From positions 87,868 through 151,867 of the forward strand of contig JACGCN010000070.1 in NCBI GenBank assembly GCA_014905825.1: 64,000 bases of DNA, given 5' to 3'. Positions 49,502-60,562 of this stretch are shown one piece after another. The position numbers and the translations under genes are program-made. Each line of letters begins with the position of its first letter. The stretch's first letter is position 1. The notes below the pieces were generated by a model. It did no database searches and was not told where the DNA came from. It saw only the letters and a list, made by a program, of their open reading frames with translations. The DNA comes from Lyophyllum atratum (lineage: Eukaryota; Basidiomycota; Agaricomycetes; Agaricales; Lyophyllaceae).

Positions 49502-52500
49502 TTATCTCCACGCCGACGGCTGCCGCGTCGTTTCTGGCGAGTTTGGTGGGGAGAAGTACGACTGAGGATAGTAGTTTTCTTGCTCTGTTGGTGACGAAAG
49601 AGGTCCTGGGGGATAAAGTGGGATGGTCGGAATGAGCTGAATCACATTCTGCGCAATAACCTTCGATCGGCTTCCGCCTTGCGGCGTTGTTTCCACCACA
49701 TTCATGACAGCATGCACCTGCGCTTCCTGCGCCATACTCTCGCCCATTTCCTTCGCCGGTGTCGCTGTGATACTAGCACCCACCCCCCTCCCATCCCAAA
49801 TGCACCGTACATCATGTCCAGGGATGATCTGCACCAACCTTCCAGTCCCGATGTCGCGGATCTCGATGAAGCGAGAGTCGAAGATCAGGACGTAGGGTGA
49901 ATGGAGAGCGACCTTCTCAGCAGTGCCTTCCCATTCGACAGTGCCCGCTTGTCGACTTGGATCTCCGTGCTTGTCAACGTAGAGGCCAAATTCTAAGAGA
50001 GAGATCCGTCAGAATACAGTCGTTGCTTGATTGTCGAGTGCGTACCATCATAGCACAGAAGGAACTCATCATCCTTCGACCTGAACATGCCCATCGGACG
50101 GCATGATTCACATCGCTTAGCCAACGCCGTTCTTGGGTCTTCCAGGAGAGGTATCGTGACGCTGTTGAAGCTGGAAAATCGCAGCAGACGATTAAGCAAA
50201 GGCGCCACCAAAGCCGAGTGATGACTTACTCGTTCAAATCCATGATCTCAAAGCCTTTGGCACAAAGGACGACGATCCGCGCCTTCAAGAAGATTAGATC
50301 GAAGGACTCCGTAGGCAAGAAGAAGTCCCTGTAGACGCGGAACCATTCCGACTTGGCCGACCGGAACCCGAGACGAGAGCCGAATCCAACAGGAGCTTTC
50401 ACTTTCTCAGTGATCTTGTCGCTAACTGGCTCAAGGACACGGAAAATGCTTTCCAGCTATATAACGATTTGCGTAAGCAAACAGTCAATGCATGTCGAGA
50501 TACACAACCCACCCCTTTCTTTTTCATGTAGATGATAAGCGTGCGCCCGTGTAGGGTACCCACGCTGAAGAAATGCACATCCTTGGTTCCGTTGAGTTTC
50601 TGAGGAACATGATTAGGCTGGCCATGTCCATGATGGTTCTGAGGCTGTGTTGGGACGAGGGCTTCAATGTGATATGCAAAGAGTGACTGAAGCACCAGCT
50701 TCAATTGAATGGATACAAAAGAATGATCAACCGCATACCTTGTCCGCCAGCACAAGGAAGATACCGAATTCTTCCAGCATAGCGCATTGTGTGACCATTT
50801 TCAAATGAAGAACACGTCGCATGGCTGTGCAGGGAGGCGTTAGGAAGCTTCAACCACGGATCTTTGCGACTTACATTTTGGGTCCTGTTGATATCCAATC
50901 CATACTCCTTCCGCGCAACCAACAGCCACGAGAGGACGGCCGTTCGAGGTCGCTGACGGCAATCAGTATCTACATCATCAAGGAACCTGGGGCACTCACT
51001 GAAAGGTACGGAGCACGTAACCTTGCCCGTGAAAGCATTGTCTTGATTCCAACCAGGCGATGTGGTATTGACCACCATCGACGGTATCAGGAACGTGTCG
51101 GCACTAAGCGTCTCGACTTCGAATACCTTGTTCGACTCTTGAACGACCTTACGCAACCCAAGTGCCTCCTCCAGCTTCATCTTCCACTCGTTACGAGCCT
51201 GCACGGACTCCGCGTAGAGCACGTACGGGCCACCCATTCGCCCGTTGTGGTGAAGGGTCAAAGGATAGACAGACCGCGAATCGGTAGCGCTCTCAGGCGA
51301 AACTCCGGGCATGGCCGAATTAGCACGGTCCGCATGCCGCTCTCCTCGAAGACCACCAAGGATACCTGTACTTCTCTGGGTTGGCGGGTCGGTGAAATTG
51401 ACAAGAGTAAGGAGGTCCAGAGGTATTGGCTGCATAAGAGGCTCAGATTGGTGCGATTGATATTTGTAGGATCATCGACATACCCTCCTGTTGACCTGAT
51501 ACTTGGTGACCCCATCCTTATCTTTGAGCTTCGTCATGACCACTGTATGTCCAAGTCAGTACTTGAGGGCACATAACGTACTCAAAGACTGACTGTAATT
51601 GTCAAAAACAAGGACAAAGAGTTCACTCCATCCATTCCACTCGAGACCACTCTCTGGTTGACGAAGAAGCTTGCCTGAATGAATCAACGACCGGTTCTTG
51701 TTCAAGAGATCCATGTCCTATTAAGATGATCAGCACCTGGACAGCGAGATCACAAACGTGACTCCACGTACAATTGATTCTCCTGGCTTGAAGACCAGAT
51801 TCGAGTTGTATCTCCACAACTCAACCTTCTGCTTCGCGGATGCGACACCAGGTTCAGTCTCCTTCCCAAGTGACTTGATCAAATCAATGACCCCAGGAAT
51901 GGCCTGGATGTCGCCATGCTCAGCGGGCGTTTCCTCGAGTATCCCCTTCAACAGCAACTCGTAACGGAGAAGCCGAGGATAGGACGGTTGATGAAGTTCT
52001 TCATGTCCAAACGATGGGCGTCTGGATGACGAACGCACGACTAAACGCAATAAAGTAAGAACCTAAAGCAAGCGTCGTTAAAAAGCGGCATACGTCGACA
52101 AATGTCTTGAACGCGAGGTTATTAGCCATCTCGTCGTCGATCCTATATGCCGCAATGGGGTAGTTGGGGATGTACTCCATATACGCATCCCTGAATGTCA
52201 GTGCCGCGTCCATTAGTGGCTCGATGACGCTGCTAATTGTCGGATGTTGGTCCCGCTGGATTTCAAGTAGTCTGTCCACAAGTGTACGATGATGGCTATA
52301 CAACTGCCCATAGTTGTGGAACACATCGTCAATGAATTCATCTAGCCGGTCGCGGGCGATAATTGGTGGTTCCAAATTACGCAGCGGGATGATGTACATC
52401 TGTCGAGCGAACGGTCAGCAATGCCTCTACATCACCGAACAACGGATGCGTTACATTCTCTATGTTCTCCAAATCCTTAACATACGCCATCTCACCTTTG

Positions 52501-55490
52501 ATCAATTCAAAGATAATTCTGGACACTTCGTTAGCCTTCCGCTCATCGCATGATGTCGAAAGGAACCTCACGATTGACGTTTGGCTTCGCCCTTCGGCAG
52601 AGCCTCCCTAACTTCAGCTGACACGAGATCATGCCACTCCCACTTTCCAGGAGCACCTTTACCCATGGCGGACTGGAAGGTCCGCAGCTGGGCAACGGAT
52701 TGCAGATTCTTGATAGCATCGATGGCGAGCACCAAGAACTCTTTATCTGCGTTTCCCGGGGCTGTCAATTCGAGGATACGCTCGAGCTGTCCGGGATACT
52801 TCTGCAGGTGCTCAGCGGGACGGTTCAGGAAGTGTTTCAAGTCGAGACGGAGTGAATCCCCTTGTCGAGTGGACTGGCGCAAGCACTTCTGAGGAATGGG
52901 TAGGATCGCATGATCAGGATTCGTAGTAACAGCAAGGAGAAAGTGATAAAACCTCGAGGAAAATCCTGAACTGCGGATTGCTCTCTATCTCATCCTTCAG
53001 CCTCTTTTCCGCAATGGGATGGTGGCCAATATATATAGGATACGCCAATCTGAACTCAGTCGCAGCGTCAAGAAAGATGTCGCCAATCGCCCCGATGACA
53101 TGACCCTCTTCACGTTGCCGAACATACATAACCTCGATAAGGCGCCGATTGCATTCCCGAAGATCCAGCATGTTTCCAAAGACGTCGTCGATGAACTCTT
53201 CAACGTTCGATAAGATGACAGGAGGGTTTGCATGTCTTAAGGGCTTGATGAAGTTCGATTCGACGATATCGAGGTCCTGCACGTATTGCTCCTCCTTCTC
53301 GATAAGGTGGTGGATGATGCTAGTTCAAGATATTCATTACATCTAATATGACGACGCAGAGAAAAAGGTACATACTTTTGTCGGCTGACTTCCGTTTCCG
53401 ACAGGTGCTTGGTGACCTCTGGCCGACTTTGACTTCCCACGTCTTGCTCACTACCAGCGTCTCCTCTGGCGATGAAACAGGCCCCATGATCGAGTTGCCC
53501 TGGATGACATGAACTCAGTTCTAGTGCCTGCGCAGTTTTCATGGTGATGTTCTACGTACCCTTCGAGGACAAAGATATGCATAACAAGGGGAGCCATCAC
53601 CGCAACTTGGGGCATAGCACCGCGTGAGCATAGTGACAACACCTGTAGGCAGTTCTTCCTGCTCAGGAGGACCATCGGATGCGCCATCTATGTCGCTCAG
53701 AACGTATACACATCCTCGACATTATCTTGAAGTGGTCGACTATCCCATTCGACTTCAACGAAGAATAGCTGGCTTTGGAGACTCCTCGCAACCTGAAGTG
53801 CAGCCCGCCGATCGTTGGTAGAGACACCGTGATTGATGGCCAGCTCTCGTTGGATTTGAGATTGAATCGTCGACTGAATAACCAGATTTCAGCATAACTC
53901 GAGATTTTAGTGGAATAATACGCACCACGACATCCTTCCCAGTGAATGCTCGTTCGTACCGGACGCCACCCTTCGTCTGGACACTACGAGGTACCTTATC
54001 TCGCAGTTGGACCGCCATGTGGGACAACAGAGAGAAGTTGATGAAGCGATTCTCATCCTCGTCATCCTCGTCCTGCCAGTATTCTTCTTCCTCAAGTTCG
54101 AGCTCAGTGTGCAGCTCCAAGGGTCCCGTTTGGTCGTAGTTCGCTAATGTCCTCAACATATCACTTGGATTTCGCTCAAGGTGCGCACCCGTGTTAGCGT
54201 ATAGACGCGTGTGATCTTGAGCGTCATGTTCAGCATAATGATGCGGGGGCGGCGGTGGCGGGAGGGGATATTCATAACTCGGATCCTGATCTTGTGAGCG
54301 AGTATAAATGTCGGGAGGCGGCGGTGGGGGCGGGGGCGGAGCGACATGAGTCATTGACGAGGTTGGACCAGTCGAATGACGGTCGTTGAAAGGCATGCTG
54401 GCGACAGAAGAGGAATTTGTTAAGTATCGCACTCGTGATGATCCTGATCCGTTCCGTTCCAGTCGAGGGTCGGTATCTGCTATGGGTATTAGTATAGAGT
54501 GATGTCGATTGTAGAATACGAACAGTATGAAGATGCATCATCAATGGAAGCTGTGAAGGACGACGCAGGAAGCACTGGACTAGCCAGTTGGTCACGCGGA
54601 TAAGAGACAGGGTAGCTCTGGGCGCTGGAAGACCGGGAGACTGAAGGGTTGTACTGGTAAGGGTCAGCAGGCTTTTGATAAGACCAATCCGAATTAATGC
54701 TTCGGTTGTCAATGTTGTCCCGGCCATATACAGGCGATGGAGGATAATCTGCATTGTACATGCCGGGGGCGGTTGGAGGAAGAGCGCCGGGAGGGCGATA
54801 CGACGATTCGCGAGATACGGGACTTGAGTATCCGCTAGAGCTGGACTCGTAGGAAGCATGGCTGAGCACTCGAGCGGGAGGACGAGGATTGGAAGGCAGG
54901 CCTGTAGCTGCAGGTCGTCCTGTGCTGTGAGCTGGGGCAGCAGGTAGTCGCCGTCCGTTGGCGTTTGCAGCAGTCGCTTTGCGAAGCAGGTCGTTGGAAG
55001 ATGTGGTAGACGAATACGAGTCAATGCTGTAATGTCCTGAGCGCTGGGGCGAAGAAGCGCCGGGATCGTGATATGGATCCGGTTCGGGCATCGAGAACGG
55101 CGTAGTAGGAGATGAAGAGGCCGAGGCGCCTCCAGGAGTTGGTGGCAAACGTCGCACAGTGTTCACTTTGGGTGATACTTCTGGCTGGTGCCGGGAACCC
55201 CCAGGTGATGTCCCTTGCACATCTGCAACAAAGAGCAACCAGACAGTGTTAACATCTGAAATCTACCCTGATGGAGGCCGTTACGCACAGCTATGAGATC
55301 CATTTGGCGTTGCAGCATATTTCTGGGTTGGCGACGTCAAATGATTGTTCTCTCCTCCATATGCACTGTATATCTCTTCCAGATGTCCGCTTGGTGGCGC
55401 AGCTGGGGTTTCATCTGCAAAGCTTGCCCAAACTTCGTTGTAGAGGTTCTGCAGGTCCTCATCCACAGGAGACACCGGGCGGTTTGGCAT
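49502..55490 (-). CDS. Rom2-type Rho1 guanine-nucleotide exchange factor with two tandem DH domains (one frameshift)
   Basis: Activates Rho1 in cell-wall integrity signalling at the plasma membrane. Order from the start at 55490 (MPNRPVSPVDEDLQNLYNEV): Ser/Pro/Tyr-rich N-terminus (55.5-54.2 kb); DEP-like domain (INFSLLSHMAVQLRDKVP ... about 54.1-53.7 kb); DH1 (IIHHLIEKEEQYVQDLD, FIDDVFGNMLDLRECNRRL, ending LKHFLNRPAEHLQKYP). Then a linker AQLRTFQSAMGKGAPGKWEW; DH2 (IIFELIKGEMAYVKDLENIE, FIDDVFHNYGQLYSHHRTL, PNYPIAAYRIDDEM); PH (51.7-51.0 kb); and a CNH domain to the stop at 49502. Many short introns. One defect: in DH2 the segment RLDMKNFINRP is followed by PRLLRYELLLKG in another frame (about 51977), a one-base deletion; without correction PH and CNH would be lost. 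Divergent from the UBXN1-like gene. Confidence 0.82.
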
Positions 55491-55921
55491 TGAATACTTC
55501 GAGGAACGGCAGTAAGATAATAGCGGCCTACGGATTGCCTAGTGATCCTTAGAGGCAGTAGGCAGGAGGAGTAGATGTAAGAGAATGTCTTCGTAACAAG
55601 TCGTCGTGGTCGTGTACAGAAGATCGGGTACATCAATTCAATCAACGCCCACCCGATGGTCACCTGCCGCTATCGCACGATTCCTCGAGCATTCATCCTT
55701 CCTCGATTGCAGCAGGTGCATGCGACATAGTGTTACATGCCTGAGCTATTCATTAAATTACAGTGATTTGCTCTACATACTAATAGCTTCTTGCGACTTT
55801 ATATGGTCGTCGATCCACCCGTACCTCAGTGGGTATTACGTAACGCCAGTATGGGCGCCTATTAATCAACGTCACCTAGTTTAATCATCGATCTCCGTTC
55901 TCCACCAATTTGTATTCCACA
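55491..55921. other. Divergent promoter region (Rom2 / UBXN1-like)
   Basis: About 430 bases between the two starts. No frame with motifs; the sequence holds presumed promoters for both directions. Confidence 0.5.
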
Positions 55922-57413
55922 ATGGCGGGCGACAAGGATACTCTGATAGGAATGGGTTTTGACAGCGCCCGCGTTGAATGTTCGCACAAACTTCATAGTC
56001 TTCACTGATCGTTAGACTCAATGTCGATTGTCCCACCACACCTACAGGGGCACTCAAAGCCACTGGAAACCGCGGCTTGCAGCCAGCAATGGACCATATC
56101 CTTGAACATGAGGGCCAGAATGTGCCCGATCTCGGTGGCGTGACTGAAGCAAAGTCAAGTGGCGCAAGAAGCGATGCAATGGATGTTGACGACGACGAAG
56201 ATGCGGACGCATTGAAGAGTCTCGGTGCCAGCGCTAGCAACGCAGTTGAAGCCAAGGTGCGCACGCAAGTTCTGATGACACTCAAACAAAGTGCTTATTG
56301 CCTGCCTATGTCGATCTCCAGAGTATCAAGTGTTCCGAGTGCGGCAAGATCTTCCGCAACACCGCGTTGGCAAACTTCCACGCTGAGAAGAGCGGCCATG
56401 ATCAGTTCGAGGAATCCACAGAAGAGGTCTCGAAAATGTCTAGTCTCTGCATTCCTTATTGATCGTGGCCCATTAGATCAAACCCTTGACCGAAGAGGAA
56501 AAGAAACAAAAGTTGGTGGAACTACGTGAAAAGATGGCTGCGAAACGCGCCTTGAAAGCTGTAGAAGATGCAAAGGAACAGAAGGCTACCGAGGCCATTC
56601 GCCGGAAGGCTGGAAAGGTCGGTCATCGCGACTATGAGTCCGAAGCGTCTGTTGACATTTCGTGAAGGATATGAATAAGGTCAAAGAAGATTTGAAACTC
56701 AAGCAGGCCCTGCAGGAGGCCGAGCAGAAGAAACGAGGTGAGTTTAGAACATGTTTATGCTCACAGGTGAAACATATGAAGACAACCACAGATAAAATCG
56801 AGGACGCCCGCGCCAAGGCAGCCATCAAAGCCCAAATTGAGGCCGACAAGAAAGCCAGAAAATGAAAAGTTTGCACGCGAAAAGGCTATCCGCGACGGTT
56901 TGCCGATACCGGGCGGAGAGTCTGCCCCGGCCCCAGCAGCAGCAGCAGCCGCTGCAGCCACCGCGTCTGCTTCCTCTGGGGTTGCAGGGAAGGATTATCA
57001 GGAAAACCCGGTTACAGATTCGCATGTCCACGGGAGGCCAGCCCTACACAACTACCTTGCCTAGTGGAGCGCGTGCGTCGCTCAAACCCCACTGTTCTAG
57101 TCTCAAATCTGACACTTGCTTCGCAGCACTTCGCGAAGTTGCGGAGTTCCTGGCCGGCCAGCTTCTCACAGTCGACGTCGAGACAGTCACCTTCGCTCAG
57201 CACTTCCCAAGGTGAGTAGACCTTTGATCTGTCAATTTCACTCCCTTAAACGTTGGTTTTGTCTCCTTTGCAGGAAAACATTTGCTCGATCAGACTTCGA
57301 GAAGACACTGAAAGACCTTGGTCTTACCCCGTCAGCGGTATTGCATGACTCTTTCCGCGCCACTAGCCACATCTAACGGTTGCAACTTCTAGGTTCTCAT
57401 CGCCACTCCTTAG
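55922..57413 (+). CDS. UBXN1/SAKS1-like UBA-UBX protein (two apparent +1 frameshifts)
   Basis: Cdc48/p97 cofactor that binds ubiquitin. It starts MAGDKDTLIGMGFDSARVE, spliced to WALKATGNRGLQPAMDHILE: a complete UBA domain. Then an acidic region (DAMDVDDDEDADAL), a C2H2-like finger (SIKCSECGKIFRNTALANFH), a long charged coiled coil (KPLTEEEKKQKLVELREKM ... KVKEDLKLKQALQEAEQKKR), and a C-terminal UBX domain (TRLQIRMSTGGQPYTTTLPSG, PLREVAEFLAGQ, KTFARSDFEKTLKDLGLTP) ending SAVLIATP at 57411. All introns are clean. Two single-base insertions break the frame, both in AAAA runs: near 56859-56862 (KKARN / EKFAREKAIRDG) and near 57001-57004 (DYQE / TRLQIR). Conserved residues on both sides are intact, so sequencing error is more likely than decay. 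Confidence 0.8.
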
Positions 57414-57555
57414 TCTTCATCATCTCCGTGTACATGTCCATTTATCGTGTATGTATATTATCGTTTCAAAGCTCAGGAATAAAACAAGTCAAGCAGTCCA
57501 GCTCCCAATGTACGACCAGCGATTTCTCTTACAGTATAGAAAACGTATCGCACCG

Positions 57556-59199
57556 TTAGGCATACTCATGGACTACAATAGAGCCATCAAGATACCCAAG
57601 GGCGATCCTTCCTTCCTCCTCATCCACCGCCACACGCGTCCATTCGTCATTCTCACAATAGCTAAAGACCGATGATTCCATCGAAGACTCAGTCTCCATC
57701 GAATCCTGGTCCTCGACCTTAGCCACCCCAGGCAGACTGCCCGCAAGCCTCTGCCCACAGTCCCCCCGGCCAAAAATATCTTCCGTATGGTTGTCGATCC
57801 AGACTGCCGTCCCACGAGAGCCCACCGCCATGTGGTAGTTCGAAAATAGGCGGACTGGGGAGCCAATTTGTCTCCGCAGGGACGGGGATGGCGTCGTAGG
57901 GCACATTACTCGCGGTAATGGGTTCTGATGAGTCGAATGAGAGGTTGGGGTGTAGCATGAAGTGGTGAATGAGGTTGACAGGCTAGGAATAATGCCGTTC
58001 GAAAATCACTTTGAGGCGAAAGACATGAGCACTCACCCATGGAAGGCGACTCCCAAAGCGAAGAAGAATGTTTTATCGGGAGGTATTCCCTTCATTCGGG
58101 ACCACGATGTTTGAGGCGCCATACTCACGCTGTCTAGGTTCCACTGCCATCGGTGTTGTGCAACGGGATAAATGGCCGATTTCTCTGTGGTCAGCCCAGC
58201 ATAGTGCGTATATTTCTAATCTCGTGAGTCGGATGACAATTATGGCGTCGCCTTGGATGAGCATTTCAAGTGTTTTTTCTGACTATTACAGCTGAATTAG
58301 ATCCTCTGCGCAGAAGATAAGGATACAGAGCACGTACCGTATTGTCGCAACTCTCATTTCCACGTGGTCACCGGGGTTTGTGCTCGTTGTGTTCCAGAGG
58401 TATAGGTGGCGATGCTCGTCCTGGCTTACTACCCATGCTCCCTGAAGAGCGACGAGGCGATCTGTTCTGTCTGGAAATCTCATCATGGTCACAAATCCCG
58501 AACTGGGATTTGTGGCGGAGAAGTCGATCCCAAGAAGCTCAGTCCTATGCACACCACACTGAGGCACGCATTTGCTGATGCTATAAAGGTATGACATACT
58601 CGGGCGACTGTATGGCCAGTAAGACTTGGCTTCCCTGTGTTCTGTTCACCATGAACCAACCGATCGACCGTACGTTTGGCGATGCATGTGGGCGGTGTCA
58701 CCTGTAGATCCCAGCACTGGAGATCGAAGACCAGGTCTAGGCTCCGCGTCTTTCTTAATGAGATCATATATCGCTGTCCCCTCCCTGGTAGAAATTCAAA
58801 AATCGGTGCCGAGCGTCCGTGCTGCATCGGTAACGAGTCGCATTTTATTGTGAGCTTGTTTGAGGGAATAGGAGAAAGTGATGTCCAATTACGATGCAGA
58901 GAGAGGGTTTTACGAGCTAGTTTCTCAGCTCGGAGGCAGACAGTGATAAGATGGGCGGTTGGCAAGACCCGGGATAGGTATATTTCTGCTCGACGAGGGT
59001 CGTTAGAAGCAATTCCAGACACATCGGTATGTGTAATTAGGTGAAGCTTCGACATGTCTGGGATTGAAGTGATTTGGAAGTCAATTGTGGATATTGTATA
59101 GTCCCCGAACGCACCTGCCTCATGCTCAAGACATCTGCAATAGAAGTGTATCGAAAGAGGCAGAGAATATGTCGACTGGGAGGCTGAGATGTGCGCCAT
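57556..59199 (-). CDS. Probable F-box-type hypothetical protein, frames partly disrupted, start unresolved
   Basis: Weakly recognised. The C-terminus reads AVGSRGTAVWIDNHTEDIFG and WTRVAVDEEEGRIALGYLDG, which I associate with mushroom F-box proteins having a C-terminal propeller-like domain. Upstream pieces: FGSRLPW spliced to PVNLIHHFMLHPNL; PVAQHRWQWNLDSVSMA; MMRFPDRTDRLVALQGAWVV; and QCWDLQVTPPTCI. One intron (about 58546-58591) is clean. At least two changes of frame are not explained by introns (near 58175-58185 and 58050-58060). The ATG at 59199 (MAHISASQSTYSLPL) starts the longest frame, but homologues normally begin with an F-box about 100 residues earlier, and 59200-59640 holds only scattered candidates (AISDDILRELCGRRFAD). 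Treat span and start as approximate. Confidence 0.45.
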
Positions 59200-60562
59200 G
59201 GGTACAACCGAGAGCTCTTCGGTCAGCCGACTCCCTCTGGTAAACGATCGCGGAACGAAGCCGAGGGTGTTAGTGGATTTCGTGACGCGAGTAGGAATAA
59301 TAGCAGGTAGACTTATACCACCCTTGTTGCGCAGGCTGTTTTGTATGACGACTCCGGGTCCCTGGTAAAGTATGTTGACCGAAGCGATCGAAGCCTGTAC
59401 TGGGCGCGTCTACGTGATCATGGAATAAGAGACCAAACAGTAATTCCATCTTATTCCATTTGAACAAGCTTGAACCTCCTTACTTTTACCTTTTCCTCCG
59501 CCTCTTGTCTGCAAATCTCCGGCCGCAAAGTTCACGGAGAATGTCATCACTGATGGCATCCGACGCCCACACGCAAAGACAGAAAGAAACGGATCGTGCA
59601 ACTCGGGCCGAAATATGTCGATGAAATCGCACTTTTGAGGGACGCGTGACTGATCCTCATGAATCCCTGGAACTCATGTTATGTAACTCTCGTATACAGT
59701 CAACAGGCAAAAGCGTGGAACAAGGCTTGAGGTACCCTCCCTGCAGGGTTGCAGCTGGGTGCGACAGAAGAAGCACAGAGTCATACACAAGACTCTAACT
59801 TTAAGGACAGTTTCTCAAGTCTTCTGACCATCAGACCATCTTTTCAACGATGACGGAACATACTGTGTGATATCATTGACAATTAGCGACTAGTCTGCCC
59901 TGGGTACACGTCCGGACGGCTGATCGAAGCAAGCTGACGCGGAGTGGGTCGACACACAGCTCAGAAGGTCCATCATGGTGCGTATCGAAGCGTACCCCAG
60001 AAGCAAGCGAATAATACACAGGATAAGATATCTCCCGAGTCCTCGTGGTTAATTTATCGACGGTAGTTCCCAGCAAGATGTGCCACCAAACCCGAAGACG
60101 GACTCCTCTCCGAGATCCCCAAAGATTATACAAAATCGTAGCCTTGGGTATTGCCGGGATGTTGAGTGCACGCGGACGTGATTGGCACTCGTAAACGCCC
60201 CAAGGGAAGGAACAGGTGTTTTGACAGCAGTTGGACAGCAGGCCGAAGTGATCATGACAGAGATGACGAAAGTATGTTTCAAGCGAGGCCCTCGAATACA
60301 AGCATGGACACACAACCCACATACGGGTCAAGCCGCGCCACCGCCACTGTTGTACATATTTGGAAACTGAAATCGACGAATTTCTTCCGACAAGAAGGAA
60401 TTCTTATTGGTTCAATGTGAGCGACTGAGGGAAGAAGTCTAGGACGCCTGGTCACAGAAATAAAAACACATCTACAACGCATAACATGAAAGCGTGTAAG
60501 CACGAGAAATTGAGATGACAACGACGAAAAATAGCAAAGTCCAGATCCACATCACAACAACC
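59200..60562. other. Intergenic or undeciphered region
   Basis: About 1.36 kb between the F-box-type gene and Bir1. The part next to 59200 probably contains its missing 5' exons. The frame 59873-60331 (-) is open for 152 codons but shows no motif, no exon partner and biased random-looking composition. No RNA gene or repeat seen. Confidence 0.4.

Noticed and set aside
51960..52040. Explaining the DH2 frame change by a small intron
   Set aside because: The conserved residues on each side are directly adjacent (FINRP then PRLLRYE); there is no space for even a minimal intron.
59873..60331. 152-codon minus-strand open frame
   Set aside because: No domain, signal peptide or splice partner; composition looks random. 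Kept as intergenic.
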